From DASSFG01 sp035550375 (lineage in GTDB: Bacteria > Planctomycetota > Planctomycetia > Pirellulales > JAICIG01), in the NCBI GenBank assembly GCA_035550375.1, contig DASZPH010000041.1, forward strand, positions 1 through 64,000: a stretch of 64,000 nt of DNA, in the 5' to 3' direction. The position numbers were made by a program, and so were the translations under genes. Below the pieces are notes generated by a model. It was not told the origin of the DNA. It saw only the letters and a list, made by a program, of their open reading frames with translations, and searched no databases. This document shows, piece by piece, positions 35,419 through 45,200 of this stretch; positions within the stretch are counted from its first letter, which is position 1; each line of letters begins with the position of its first letter.

Positions 35419-35810
35419 GGCGGTTCAAGGTTTGCCGAAGGCGTACAGCAACCCGCCGCGAATGCGGTAGTTGCGCATGCATAGTGGTCTGCAACTAAGG
35501 ACGGTTACAGGGGAGGATTTCCGACCGCTGGCGCTCCCCTACTACCGCCACGACTGCGGAAATCGTTAAAGGCGGCAGAATCGCTAAACCGAAGTCCACA
35601 TAGGCGGAGGCCGCGATTCCGGTGACCGCGGTCGCCCCTTGTGATTGAGCGCCACGATCGGTCTCAATATCGGTGCCTGGCACCCGTTCGAGACGATCGC
35701 CGGCCAAGAGTTGCGGCCGTTTGAAGATTGGTCGAGTGGGGCGAACGGCCGGCGACGGCCCGGGCGGCATCGTGCCGTCGGGGCATGTCGAAAAAAACCT
35801 TACTTTACGC

Positions 35811-35817
35811 AGGGAGG
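35811..35817 (+). promoter_or_regulatory. Ribosome-binding site of the TolC-like gene
   Basis: AGGGAGG at 35811-35817 lies 7 nt before a GTG at 35825. It decides the start: the reading frame is open from 35645, but the part before the GTG does not look like protein, and the lipoprotein signal begins right after it. Confidence 0.7.
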
Positions 35818-35824
35818 CAACCCG

Positions 35825-38800
35825 GTGTCGATTCACCGTGGCAGTTTTGGATTTTGGACTCGGTCGTCCGGGTTCAATCACGCGTCTGGCGGGGTCCCAG
35901 TTTGTGGCTTGGTTCTCCTCGCCGTCCTGACCTCGACCGGTTGCACACGCACCTTCTGGCGAGGCCGAGCGGACCGCGAGGTGGCTTACCTCGTGGCCGA
36001 AAAGTCCAACAATCCTCGTTGGGCGCTGCCGGCGGGGTTCAACCTCAACATCGACCCCCGCAGCCGGTACTACGATCCCACGAATCCGGACCACCCGCCG
36101 ATGCCTCCGGACGATCCCTACTCGCACGTCTACATGCATCGGGTCGACGGCAAGCGTGCGGCGCCCTGGTGGCATATCAACGGCGAGCTGCCCATGCTGC
36201 CCAATCCTGGTTGGCGGCAGCGGCTCTCGGAGTATTGCGAGATGACCCCCGAGGGAGCGGTGAAGCTCGACATCCCCGGCGCGGTCGCCTTGTCCTACGT
36301 CCACTCCCCGACGCACCGCAGTCAGCTCGAAACCCTCTACCTCTCCGCCTTGGACGTCACAGCCGAGCGATTCCGGTTTAACTTGCAGGTCTATCCGGCT
36401 GCCGGTCTGTCGTTCCTGCGTGCCGGCGCGGCCCGCAATGGTGTTGTCGTTCCAGCCAGTCCGGGACAACCGGCCGTCGTCGTTCCGCGAAGCCAGCTTA
36501 CCCAGACGAACGGTGTAGCACCTGGGTCACCGGCGGTGTTTAGCAAAGAGTTCGCCACCGGTGGAACGCTGCTGGTGAATTTTGCCAATTCGTTCGTCTG
36601 GCAGCTTGCCGGTCCGCACTCTAACGCGACGAATTCGCTGATCAACATGAACCTGGTTCAGCCCCTGCTGAGCGGCGGCGGCCGGGTCATTACCCTGGAA
36701 ACGCTGACTCGCACGGAACGCCAGCTCCTGGCCAACCTGAGGTACTACGAGCGCTGGCGGCAAGGCTGGTTCCTCTTTGTGGCCGTGGGGACGAACCAAA
36801 TCCCGACCGGCCCGCAACGGACGGGTGGTGCCTTCGGCGGCACGGGGCTCACAGGGTTTACGGGGCAATCCATCGGTGGTCTGGGCGGCGTCGCCGCGGC
36901 GACCGGCGGCTTTAGCGGCTTGGGCGCGGCGGGCGGCGTGGGAGGACTCGGCGTTGGCGTCGGGGCGGGTGCCGTCGCGGGTGCCGCCGGCGGCGGCGCC
37001 GGGCTGGTTGGTTCAGGAGTGCTCGGCATCTTGCAGCAGCAGGTGAACATCGACAACGCGCAAAACGCCCTGAACCTCCAGGTGCGCACCTTGAAACTCC
37101 TGGAAGCCAACCTTGAAGCGGGACTGATCGACATCGCCCAGGTCGACCTGTTTCGCCAGAGCATCGAGACAAACAAGGCGACGATCCTCGGAAATCGGAT
37201 CGGCTTGGAGCAGCAGAAGGACTCGTTCAAGATCAACCAGCTCGGGCTACCTCCCGATATCCCCATGATCTTCGACGACCCGATGATCAAGCCGTTCCAG
37301 CTAATTGATCCGCGGATGAACGAGCTTCAATTCTCGCTCATCGATTTCACGGAGCGGGCCGGCACGCTCGGCAGAAATCCCTCGTCGGACGAAATCGAAA
37401 ACGTGGTCGTCGACATCGCGCGATTGCATGAGCAAGTCGGGGCTACCCTGCCGCTCACGCTTGAGGACCTGCGTGTTCTTGACGAAAGGACGCCCGATCG
37501 AACGCGCACCATGACAGCCGCCCAAAAATCGCAGTTTCTGGCCGAGAAGCAGCGGCTAAATGACCGGGCCGCCGAGTTCGCGACTCGGCTGATGCAGGCC
37601 GACGCGCTACTCGCCGACCTGCGTGAGAAATCCGGCAGCGCCTCGGCCGAAGAGACCGTGAACGGAGCCGTTGCTCTGGCAAGCACCCTCACGAGCCTGA
37701 CGCAAGAGATTTCTCTGGTGCGAGCCCTTACCCGCCTGGAGTCGATCATCATCAACCCGGTCGAGTTGTCCACGGTTGACGCGCTGCAAATCGCCCGCGC
37801 TCATCGCCTCGACTGGATGAACGTCCGTGCCGCCGTTGTCGATCAATGGCGGCTGATCTGCTTCAACGCCAATTCGTTGCGTTCCGTCTTGAATCTGACC
37901 GTCAACGGCAACCTGGGAACCGTCGGCAACAATCCGCTCAAGTTCGAGGCCAACAACGGCGACCTGACGATGGGCGTGCAGTTCGCCCCACCCCTCACGC
38001 GCCTGCTGCAGCGCAACAACTACCGGCAGGCACTTATCAATTACCAGCAAGTTCGCCGCACGGCTATTCAATTTGAGGACAGCGTCAATCTAGCGCTGCG
38101 TCAAGACATGCGAACCTTGAAGCAGTATGAGGTGAACTTTGAGATCCAGCGTGAGGCGGTGCGTATCGCCATTCGCCGCGTGGACAATACTCGCGAGCAA
38201 TTGAACCAGCCGCCGCCGCCGGTGGTGCTCGGTCAAGCGCCGACGGCGCTGGGGCCGACATCCGCCCAGAACCTTCTGTCGTCGCTGCAGGCCTTGGGCG
38301 ACGCACAGAACAACATGATGAGTGTCTGGTTGCAGCACTACGACGAACGCGTGCAGCTTTACCAGGATCTCGGCATCATGCGTTTGGACGAGCGCGGAAT
38401 GTGGATCGACGAGCCGATCGACCAGAGCCTCGCGCAACTGGAACAGATGTATCCGCTGCCGCCCGAGTTGCCGGTCGACTGGCTCAAAGACGCCGGGCTC
38501 ACTCCGCCGGCGCTCTACCCGACGGAAGGCGTGCCGCCCTTGGGAGGCACAATCGAACAGGTTCAGGCCGAGGCGGCCACGCCTGAAACGCCCCGTCCTC
38601 AATTCGATATCCCGCGACCGCAAGAAGAAGAGCGTTCGCGTGAGATCGAAGCCCTGCCGGCGCCCGGTGAGGAGCCGCCACCGGCACCCGCGCCGGACGA
38701 AGTGATGGACGGCACCGCTAAGGAGACGACCAAAAAGGCGAAGCAAAAAGGCTGGTCTTGGCCGTTCAAGAAGTCGGGCACGGCCGAGGCTCCCAGGCGG

Positions 38801-38851
38801 TCCAAGACGCCGGCTGCCGTGGTCAAGTTTAAGCAATCGGAAGACTCGTAA
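35825..38851 (+). CDS. TolC-like outer-membrane lipoprotein with Gly/Ala-rich insert
   Basis: About 1008 residues from the GTG at 35825. A lipobox (LTSTGC, Cys near residue 40) follows the signal VCGLVLLAVLTSTGC. The protein has the helical-repeat pattern of outer-membrane efflux factors: LNMNLVQPLLSGGGR-type stretches, QNALNLQVRTLKLLEANLEA and SLTQEISLVRALTRLESI, with a second similar half near 700-830 (RTAIQFEDSVNLALRQDMRT). It is roughly twice the length of TolC. Residues about 334-397 are an unusual Gly/Ala-rich stretch. The C-terminal 100 residues are Pro/Glu- and Lys-rich. Its substrate pump is not adjacent. A type I/RND-type outlet role is inferred. Confidence 0.75.
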   Translation: MSIHRGSFGFWTRSSGFNHASGGVPVCGLVLLAVLTSTGCTRTFWRGRADREVAYLVAEKSNNPRWALPAGFNLNIDPRSRYYDPTNPDHPPMPPDDPYSHVYMHRVDGKRAAPWWHINGELPMLPNPGWRQRLSEYCEMTPEGAVKLDIPGAVALSYVHSPTHRSQLETLYLSALDVTAERFRFNLQVYPAAGLSFLRAGAARNGVVVPASPGQPAVVVPRSQLTQTNGVAPGSPAVFSKEFATGGTLLVNFANSFVWQLAGPHSNATNSLINMNLVQPLLSGGGRVITLETLTRTERQLLANLRYYERWRQGWFLFVAVGTNQIPTGPQRTGGAFGGTGLTGFTGQSIGGLGGVAAATGGFSGLGAAGGVGGLGVGVGAGAVAGAAGGGAGLVGSGVLGILQQQVNIDNAQNALNLQVRTLKLLEANLEAGLIDIAQVDLFRQSIETNKATILGNRIGLEQQKDSFKINQLGLPPDIPMIFDDPMIKPFQLIDPRMNELQFSLIDFTERAGTLGRNPSSDEIENVVVDIARLHEQVGATLPLTLEDLRVLDERTPDRTRTMTAAQKSQFLAEKQRLNDRAAEFATRLMQADALLADLREKSGSASAEETVNGAVALASTLTSLTQEISLVRALTRLESIIINPVELSTVDALQIARAHRLDWMNVRAAVVDQWRLICFNANSLRSVLNLTVNGNLGTVGNNPLKFEANNGDLTMGVQFAPPLTRLLQRNNYRQALINYQQVRRTAIQFEDSVNLALRQDMRTLKQYEVNFEIQREAVRIAIRRVDNTREQLNQPPPPVVLGQAPTALGPTSAQNLLSSLQALGDAQNNMMSVWLQHYDERVQLYQDLGIMRLDERGMWIDEPIDQSLAQLEQMYPLPPELPVDWLKDAGLTPPALYPTEGVPPLGGTIEQVQAEAATPETPRPQFDIPRPQEEERSREIEALPAPGEEPPPAPAPDEVMDGTAKETTKKAKQKGWSWPFKKSGTAEAPRRSKTPAAVVKFKQSEDS

Positions 38852-39057
38852 GCGATTCTTGGGTTTTGGGTGTTAGAAGGGGGACCGACGCTGACTTTGT
38901 GTTCCAAGACCTGAGACGTTTTCTCGCATCAATTTGATCTGAATTGGCTGGTCCGTTATGCTGCGCCTAGGCGGCCTGTGAAGTGGGCCCGAACGCGACC
39001 GGCGGCAACGAGCCAAGCTTGTCTGCCGGGACGGCGAGTTCCTAGAGCAGACGATTG

Positions 39058-40059
39058 ATGCGAACGAGCCGGTCGAAGCTGCGGCAGATGACGGACGGGC
39101 GCCCCCACCGTCCCGTCGCGTCCCCGTCCGCCTCCTTCATCGACCCCGCGGCCCTGATGCGGATCAAGAATCTGCAGCTTCGCGCCAAGGTGGTGGTCGA
39201 AGGTCTGCTGAGCGGTCTGCACCGGAGTCCCTACCACGGTTTTTCCGTCGAGTTCACCGAGTACCGCCAGTACTCCGACGGCGACGATCTCCGTTATCTC
39301 GACTGGCGGCTCTTCGCCCGCAGCGACCGCTACTACATCAAGCGGTTTGAGGACGAAACCAACCTCCGCTGCTACCTGCTCGTCGACCTGAGCCGCTCGA
39401 TGGGTTTTGGCTCGCTAGGTTACACCAAGGCCGACTACGCGAAGACGGCCGCCGCAACCTTCGCCTATTTCCTCTCGACGCAACGTGACGCGGTCGGGCT
39501 GACCACCTTCGACGAGCGGATCGGAGACTACCTGCCGGCCCGCTTTCGGCCGGGCCACATGCACCGCGTCATGCTGGCCCTGGAGCGAGCGCCCGCCGGT
39601 TCGGCAACCGATCTGGCCGCACCCCTGGAGCAGGTCGCCCGCACGACCTCGAAACGCGGCCTGGTGGTGCTCTTGTCGGACCTGCTGGCACCGATCGACA
39701 CGCTGGAGAGAAACCTGGGATATCTCCGCTCGCGCGGCCACGAGGTGGTGGTGATGCGAGTGCTCGATGCGGCGGAGACGGAGTTTCGCTTTGAAGAATC
39801 GGCCGTCTTTCACGACCTGGAGTCGGGCCGGCAGCTTTACGTCGACCCGCAGGCGGTTCGCGAGCACTACCTGGCGCGCTTTACCGAGCACGCCGAGGCG
39901 ATCGGCCGCGCCTGCAGCCGGTTGGGGATCGATTTTTATCGGCTCACCACCGAACGGCCACTCGAACTGGCGTTGTTCGACTTTTTGAACGCGCGCTTGA
40001 GGGGCGGCCGGCAGACGACGCGCCGGCGGCGGAAACCCGCGGCCTCGGGGGGGCGCTGA
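39058..40059 (+). CDS. DUF58 protein
   Basis: A 333-residue protein with the DUF58 signature YRQYSDGDDLRYLDWRLFA and a von-Willebrand-A-like beginning (LLVDLSRSMGFG, DxSxS-like). ATG 39058 is chosen over a TTG at 39055. No membrane helix. DUF58 proteins usually act with a MoxR AAA ATPase and BatA/B VWA membrane proteins in envelope assembly or stress. Its stop overlaps the next start by one base. There is no moxR gene upstream in this window: the gap of 206 bp to the TolC-like gene holds no gene. Confidence 0.9.
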   Translation: MRTSRSKLRQMTDGRPHRPVASPSASFIDPAALMRIKNLQLRAKVVVEGLLSGLHRSPYHGFSVEFTEYRQYSDGDDLRYLDWRLFARSDRYYIKRFEDETNLRCYLLVDLSRSMGFGSLGYTKADYAKTAAATFAYFLSTQRDAVGLTTFDERIGDYLPARFRPGHMHRVMLALERAPAGSATDLAAPLEQVARTTSKRGLVVLLSDLLAPIDTLERNLGYLRSRGHEVVVMRVLDAAETEFRFEESAVFHDLESGRQLYVDPQAVREHYLARFTEHAEAIGRACSRLGIDFYRLTTERPLELALFDFLNARLRGGRQTTRRRRKPAASGGR

Positions 40060-42185
40060 TGGGCCTGCTGGCGCCGCTCTACCTGGCCGGCCTGACGGCC
40101 CTGACGCTGCCGCTGGTGCTGCACCTGATTCGCCGCACGCCGCGCGGCCGGCAGACGTTCAGCTCGCTCATGTTTCTTTCTCCGTCGCCCCCGCGACTGA
40201 CACGCCGCAGCCGCCTCGATCACGTGCTCTTGCTGCTTTTGCGGCTGGGGGCGCTGACCCTGCTGGCGATCGCTTTTGCCAGGCCGTTCCTGCGCGAAGC
40301 CGCCATGCTTCCGCTCGACAATCTGGGCGGCCGCAGGCTAGCCATCCTGCTCGACACCAGCGCCAGTATGCGCCGGGGCGATCTTTGGCAGCAAGCGCGC
40401 GCGAAGGTTGCCGAGGTGCTTAAGGATGTCGGCCCGAAGGACGACGTGGCGCTCTTCACGTTCGACGACCGCTGGCACGCGGTCGTCGATTTTGCACAGG
40501 ACGCCAGCGAGCCAACCGCCGGCAAGCCCGAGCTGGTTCGGCAGCGACTGAGCGGTGTGGCACCTTCGTGGCGTTCAACCGACCTGGCCAAAGCCCTTGT
40601 GGCGGTTGCCGGCGAACTCCAGGCGGCAAACGACCAGCGCCGGCTCGCCTCGCAGCCGCAGATTGTGCTGGTCACCGACCTCGCCAGAGGTTCCCGCCTC
40701 GACGCGCTGGAAGCCTACCAATGGCCCGACGACGTGCCGGTCGTCGTGCATGCCCTGGCGCCAAATCGACCGACGAATGCGACAGTTCGGTTGGTCGTCG
40801 ACGAGGAATCAACCGCGGCAGCCGAGCCGCGAGTGCGGGTCGCCAACGCGGCCAATTCCACGGGCGAAGAGTTTTTCGTCGGCTGGCAGCAAGGAATCGA
40901 CCACGAACCGCGCAAGCCGCTATCGACCTACGTCCCGGCCGGTCAGAGCCGGGTCATACGACTCCCGTGGCCCGACGACGGAGCGACCGCCGATCGTATC
41001 GTGCTCAAGGGGGATGAAACTGAGTTCGATAACACCTATTACGTCGTGCCGCCGGTGGCAAACGAGATCAAGGTTGGTTGGATCGGCGACGAGTTGGCCG
41101 ACGACACGGAGTCTCTGCGCTACTACTTCGAGCTAGCGCTGGCCGACGACCCCCTGCGCAAAATCGAAGTGTCGACCCACAGACCGGACGAGGCGTGGGC
41201 CGGCGCTGCGGCTCGGCCCGGACTGGTTGTGGTCACATCCGCCCTGTCAGCCCAAGCGGGTCATTCGCTGAGCGACTACGTGAACAAAGGGGGGACGGTT
41301 TTGGCGTTTTTGAAGGATGAGGCGGTCATCACGTCGCTCTCGACGTTTTTTGACGACGTGGCGCCCGTGCATGCGGACGTGGCAAACGGTGGGAAAGACG
41401 CAGAAAGTACCAACTCAGATCGGCACCTTTATTCACTACTGGGTGAAATTGATTTCACGCACCCGCTCTTCGCGGCTTTTGCCAATCCGCGCTACAGCGA
41501 CTTCACCAAGATCCATTTCTGGCGGCATCGGGCTGTAACCGTCACGGAGCCGGCGACCACACGTATTGTGGCTCGATTCGACAACGGCGACCCGGCCATT
41601 CTCGAACGGGAGGCCGGCGTCGGTCGCGTCATCGCCTTTGCCGGCGGCTGGCAGCCCGACGAGAGCCAACTCGCTCTTTCCAGCAAGTTTGTTCCCTTGA
41701 TCCACGCCTTACTCGACCTGGCTTGCGGAGGCCCGTCCGGCGCGGCAAACCTGACGGTCGGGCGACCAGTGCCGCTGCCGGCCCGGTCAACGTCACCGAC
41801 CCCAACGATCGAGAAGCCGGACGGCACCCGCGTCGTCGTCGGCCCCGACGCCAGGTTCTTCGAGGACGCCGATCAGCCGGGCATCTTTCGCCTGCACGCC
41901 GGCGAAAAAGAATTTCTCTTCGCCGTTAACCTTGAGTCGAGCGAGAGCAACACGGCGCCGATGGAGCCGGAACGGCTGGAGCAACTCGGCGTTCGTTTCG
42001 CCAGCCAGCTCACTCGCGACCAGCGCGCCGAACAGCTTCGACAGCAGCGCGACACCGAGTTGGAAAGCCACCAGCAGCTTTGGCGGTGGCTGCTTGTCGG
42101 CGCACTCGGCCTGTTGCTCCTCGAAACCTGGCTGGCCGGGCGGTCGGCCGAACGCTTGCAGGCGGAGCTTCCCGCCGTCGCCTGA
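40059..42185 (+). CDS. BatA/VWA membrane protein
   Basis: A 708-residue protein. It has two N-terminal membrane helices with LYLAGLTALTLPLVLHLIRR and LLLLLRLGALTLLAIAFARP, then a VWA domain (LAILLDTSASMRRGDLWQQA, a DxSxS metal-ion-dependent adhesion motif). A second soluble region includes LVVVTSALSAQAGHSLSDYV. One C-terminal helix (WRWLLVGALGLLLLETWLAG) closes it. The loops would face the periplasm or the cell surface. It is translationally coupled to DUF58 by a one-base overlap and precedes the DUF4175-like gene by 46 bp. Confidence 0.87.
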   Translation: MGLLAPLYLAGLTALTLPLVLHLIRRTPRGRQTFSSLMFLSPSPPRLTRRSRLDHVLLLLLRLGALTLLAIAFARPFLREAAMLPLDNLGGRRLAILLDTSASMRRGDLWQQARAKVAEVLKDVGPKDDVALFTFDDRWHAVVDFAQDASEPTAGKPELVRQRLSGVAPSWRSTDLAKALVAVAGELQAANDQRRLASQPQIVLVTDLARGSRLDALEAYQWPDDVPVVVHALAPNRPTNATVRLVVDEESTAAAEPRVRVANAANSTGEEFFVGWQQGIDHEPRKPLSTYVPAGQSRVIRLPWPDDGATADRIVLKGDETEFDNTYYVVPPVANEIKVGWIGDELADDTESLRYYFELALADDPLRKIEVSTHRPDEAWAGAAARPGLVVVTSALSAQAGHSLSDYVNKGGTVLAFLKDEAVITSLSTFFDDVAPVHADVANGGKDAESTNSDRHLYSLLGEIDFTHPLFAAFANPRYSDFTKIHFWRHRAVTVTEPATTRIVARFDNGDPAILEREAGVGRVIAFAGGWQPDESQLALSSKFVPLIHALLDLACGGPSGAANLTVGRPVPLPARSTSPTPTIEKPDGTRVVVGPDARFFEDADQPGIFRLHAGEKEFLFAVNLESSESNTAPMEPERLEQLGVRFASQLTRDQRAEQLRQQRDTELESHQQLWRWLLVGALGLLLLETWLAGRSAERLQAELPAVA

Positions 42186-42231
42186 CCTCGGAACTTAATA
42201 TCCCGCTCCCAATTCGATCTCCAACCAACTC

Positions 42232-45200
42232 ATGGAACAACGCCTTAGGCACCAGCTCGAAAAAGTGGCGACCCGGTTCCGCAGGCTTCGGTTTTGGCGC
42301 AGCCTGGCAACAGCGTGGTTGTCGGCCGCCGCCGTGGGGCTTGTCCTGCTGGCGCTCAACCGGTTTGGCGACTGGTATCTGCCCAGCCCGGTCGCCGTGG
42401 TGTGTGGGTTGGCGATCGTGGGCGCCGGGCTTTGCCTCTGGGCGGCCAATCGTCGGGCTCGCGACTACCGCTGGGTGGCCCAGCGAGTCGAAGCGGCCTA
42501 CCCGGAGCTCAAGTCGTGCCTGTTTGCCGCTATGGAACAGCGGCCGACCCTTCCGGGCGGCCGTTTTGGCTTTTTGCAAGACCGCGTGATCCGCCAGGCT
42601 CTCAATCATGCTTACGGGCACCCCTGGCCGGGCGTCGTTCCGAGCCGGCGGTTCGCCGCGGCCCTGGTCGCCAATCTGGCGGGAGCGGCGCTTTTGATGT
42701 TCGTGCTGGCGGAACTCGGTTCCCGGTCGTTCGGGCGAAGCGGCGCGGCCGAGTCGGTGGCAGATGGCCGGCCCCACGCTGCGGGGCAGCTCTCGGTCAC
42801 GGTCGAGCCGGGAGATACGGAAGTCGAGCGGGGCACAAGCCTGCTGGTGCTCGCCCGGTTTCAGGGGGGCGAGCCGACGGCAGCGACGCTGGTCTATCAA
42901 CCGGGCCAGGGCGAACCCACGCGACAGGATATGGCCAGAAGCCTCGACGACCCGGTCTTTGGCGGCCGCATCGCCGTGGTCGACGAGCCCCTCGACTATC
43001 GCGTCGAGTTGGCCGATCACATAAGCGACACCTATCACGTGACCGTGTTTGAGTATCCGAGCCTGGTGCAGGCCGACGCGAAGCTCGTGTATCCGCAATA
43101 CACGGGACTCGAGGAACGACTGGTCCAGGACGTGCGAACGGTATCGGCCGTCGAAGGGACGGAGCTGACACTACTATGCCACTTGAACAAGCCGGTCGTT
43201 TCAGCCACGTTAACCGAGGCCGACGCAGAGCCGATCACCCTGGCCGCGGTCGACGACGATCCGCTCACCTGGCAGGTGACGATCCGGTGCGAGAAATCGC
43301 GACGGTTACGGCTGAACCTGGTAGACGACCGGGGACGCACGAACAAGCACCCGATCGAGCTCTCCATCAACGTGCTGCCCAACAAGCCGCCCGACCTACG
43401 GCTTGCCTCCTACGACGTCGAAGTCTCGCCGCTGGAAGAGACCGAGGTGAAGGCGACCGCCTGGGACGACTTCGGGTTGGCCCGGTTCGGCCTGACCTAC
43501 AAGCTGGCGGGGGGCGTGCCGACCGAGGTCGTCTTGGGCGAGAAACTTCCGGCAAAACGGCGGCACGAAATGGCGCACATGATCCGCTTCGAGGACCTCA
43601 AGGCCCAGCCCGACCAGCTTTTGTCATACCATTTCTGGGCCGAAGACGCCGGACCCGACGGCGCGCCGCGGCGCACCGAAAGCGATATGTACTTCGCCGA
43701 AGTGCGTCCCTTTGAGGAGATTTTCAGGCAAGGTCAGCAACCGCCGGGCGGGTCGCAGCAGCAAGAGCAGCAAGGGGCCGAGAACGCTCAAGCCGCCGAG
43801 AAGCTCTCCCAGTTGCAGAAGGAGATTATCGCCGCCACCTGGAAACTGGTTCGCCGCGAACTGCCAGCCGAGCCGTCGAATGCGTTCGGCGGCGACGTGC
43901 AGTTGATCCACGATTCGCAGGCCGAGGCCCAAGAGCAGGCGGAATCGCTCGCCGAAGAACTGAGCGACCCCCAGTCGAAAGCCTACGCGGGCGAGGTCAC
44001 GCGGGCGATGCAGCAGGCGCTCGATTTATTGCGGGCGGCCCATGAAGGGCCCGCCGTCGAGCCGTTGCGTTCCGCGCTCGTCCCGGAAGAAGCCGCCTAC
44101 GAGGCGCTGCTCAAGCTGCGGGCCCGCGAGCATAACGTGATCCGCAGTCAGCGCGGGGGCGGGGGCCGCGGCGGTGCGGCCGGCCGATCGCAGCAGCAAC
44201 TTCAGCAATTGGAGTTGAAGAACGACGAGAACCGCTATGAGAACCAGCGTACCGCCCAGTCGGCCCAGCCACAGGAGCGGGAGACGCGGCAGGTGCTCAA
44301 CCGGCTCAGCGAGTTGGCCCGCCGCCAGAGCGATTTGAACGAGCGGCTCAAGGAGCTGCAGTCCGCCCTGGAAGAAGCCAAAAGCGAAGAGAAGCGAGAG
44401 GAGATCCGCCGGCAGCTCAAGCGGTTGCGCGAGGAAGAGCAGGAGATTCTGCGCGACACGGACGAGTTGAAGGCCCGCATGGAGCAGCCCGAAAACCAGG
44501 AGCGCATGGCCGACGCACGCGAGCAGCTCGATCAGACGCGAGACCAGCTCCGCCGGACCAGCGAAGCGCTGGAACAGGAGATGGTCTCGCAGGCCGCCGC
44601 GGCGGGGACGCGGGCCGAGCGCGACTTCCAGGAGCTGCGCAACGAGTTCCGTCGCCGCACGTCGGGTCAGTTCACCGACCAGATGCGCGAAATGCGCGAC
44701 GATGCCCGCAAGCTAGACGAGCAAGAGAGCGAGATCGCCCAGCGCATGTCCGAGCCGAACGGACAGGAAACAAGATCGCTACGAGAAGATACGGGTCGCG
44801 AAAAGATCCCTGGCGAACTGGCGCAGCAAAAGGAGCGCCTGGCCGAGTTGCTCAACCGCATGCGTCAGACGATCGAAGAGGCAGAAGCAACCGAGCCGTT
44901 GCTCGCCGAGCAGCTTTACGACACAGCCCGCAAGGTTGAGGAGCAGAACCTGGAGCGAGCGCTGGAGGCAGCGGAGCTCTCGGTACGGCGAGGACTGAAC
45001 GACGACGCCCGAGAGCAAGAACGGATTGCCGGCAAAGGGATCGGCCAATTGCGTCAGGGAATCGAGCGGGCGGCGGAGAGCGTTCTGGGAGACGATACCG
45101 AGGCGTTGCGCCGCGCTCGCGAGGAGCTCGATCGGCTGGCCGACCAGCTCGCTGACGAGATCGCTCGCAATACGGGCGAGGGCGTAGAGGAAAACGAGCC

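Larger units (their letters stand above)
35130..35824. other. Intergenic region with hairpins
   Basis: About 695 bp between the divergent sigma-factor and TolC-like genes. It holds a hairpin (35288-35312), an 11-bp inverted repeat (35354-35418) and a ribosome-binding site before the TolC-like gene. Between them is a minus-strand 17-codon reading frame (35425-35478) that opens with ATG and could be a remnant. I see no other gene, and no promoter box is convincing. Confidence 0.55.

Noticed and set aside
35645..35824. The extension of the TolC-like gene to an ATG-type start at 35645
   Set aside because: The extra 60 codons look like intergenic sequence; the ribosome-binding site and lipoprotein signal place the start at GTG 35825.
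36820..37020. The Gly/Ala-rich stretch as a separate repeat element
   Set aside because: It is in frame inside a long gene and varies codon by codon, so it is a protein feature, not a DNA repeat.
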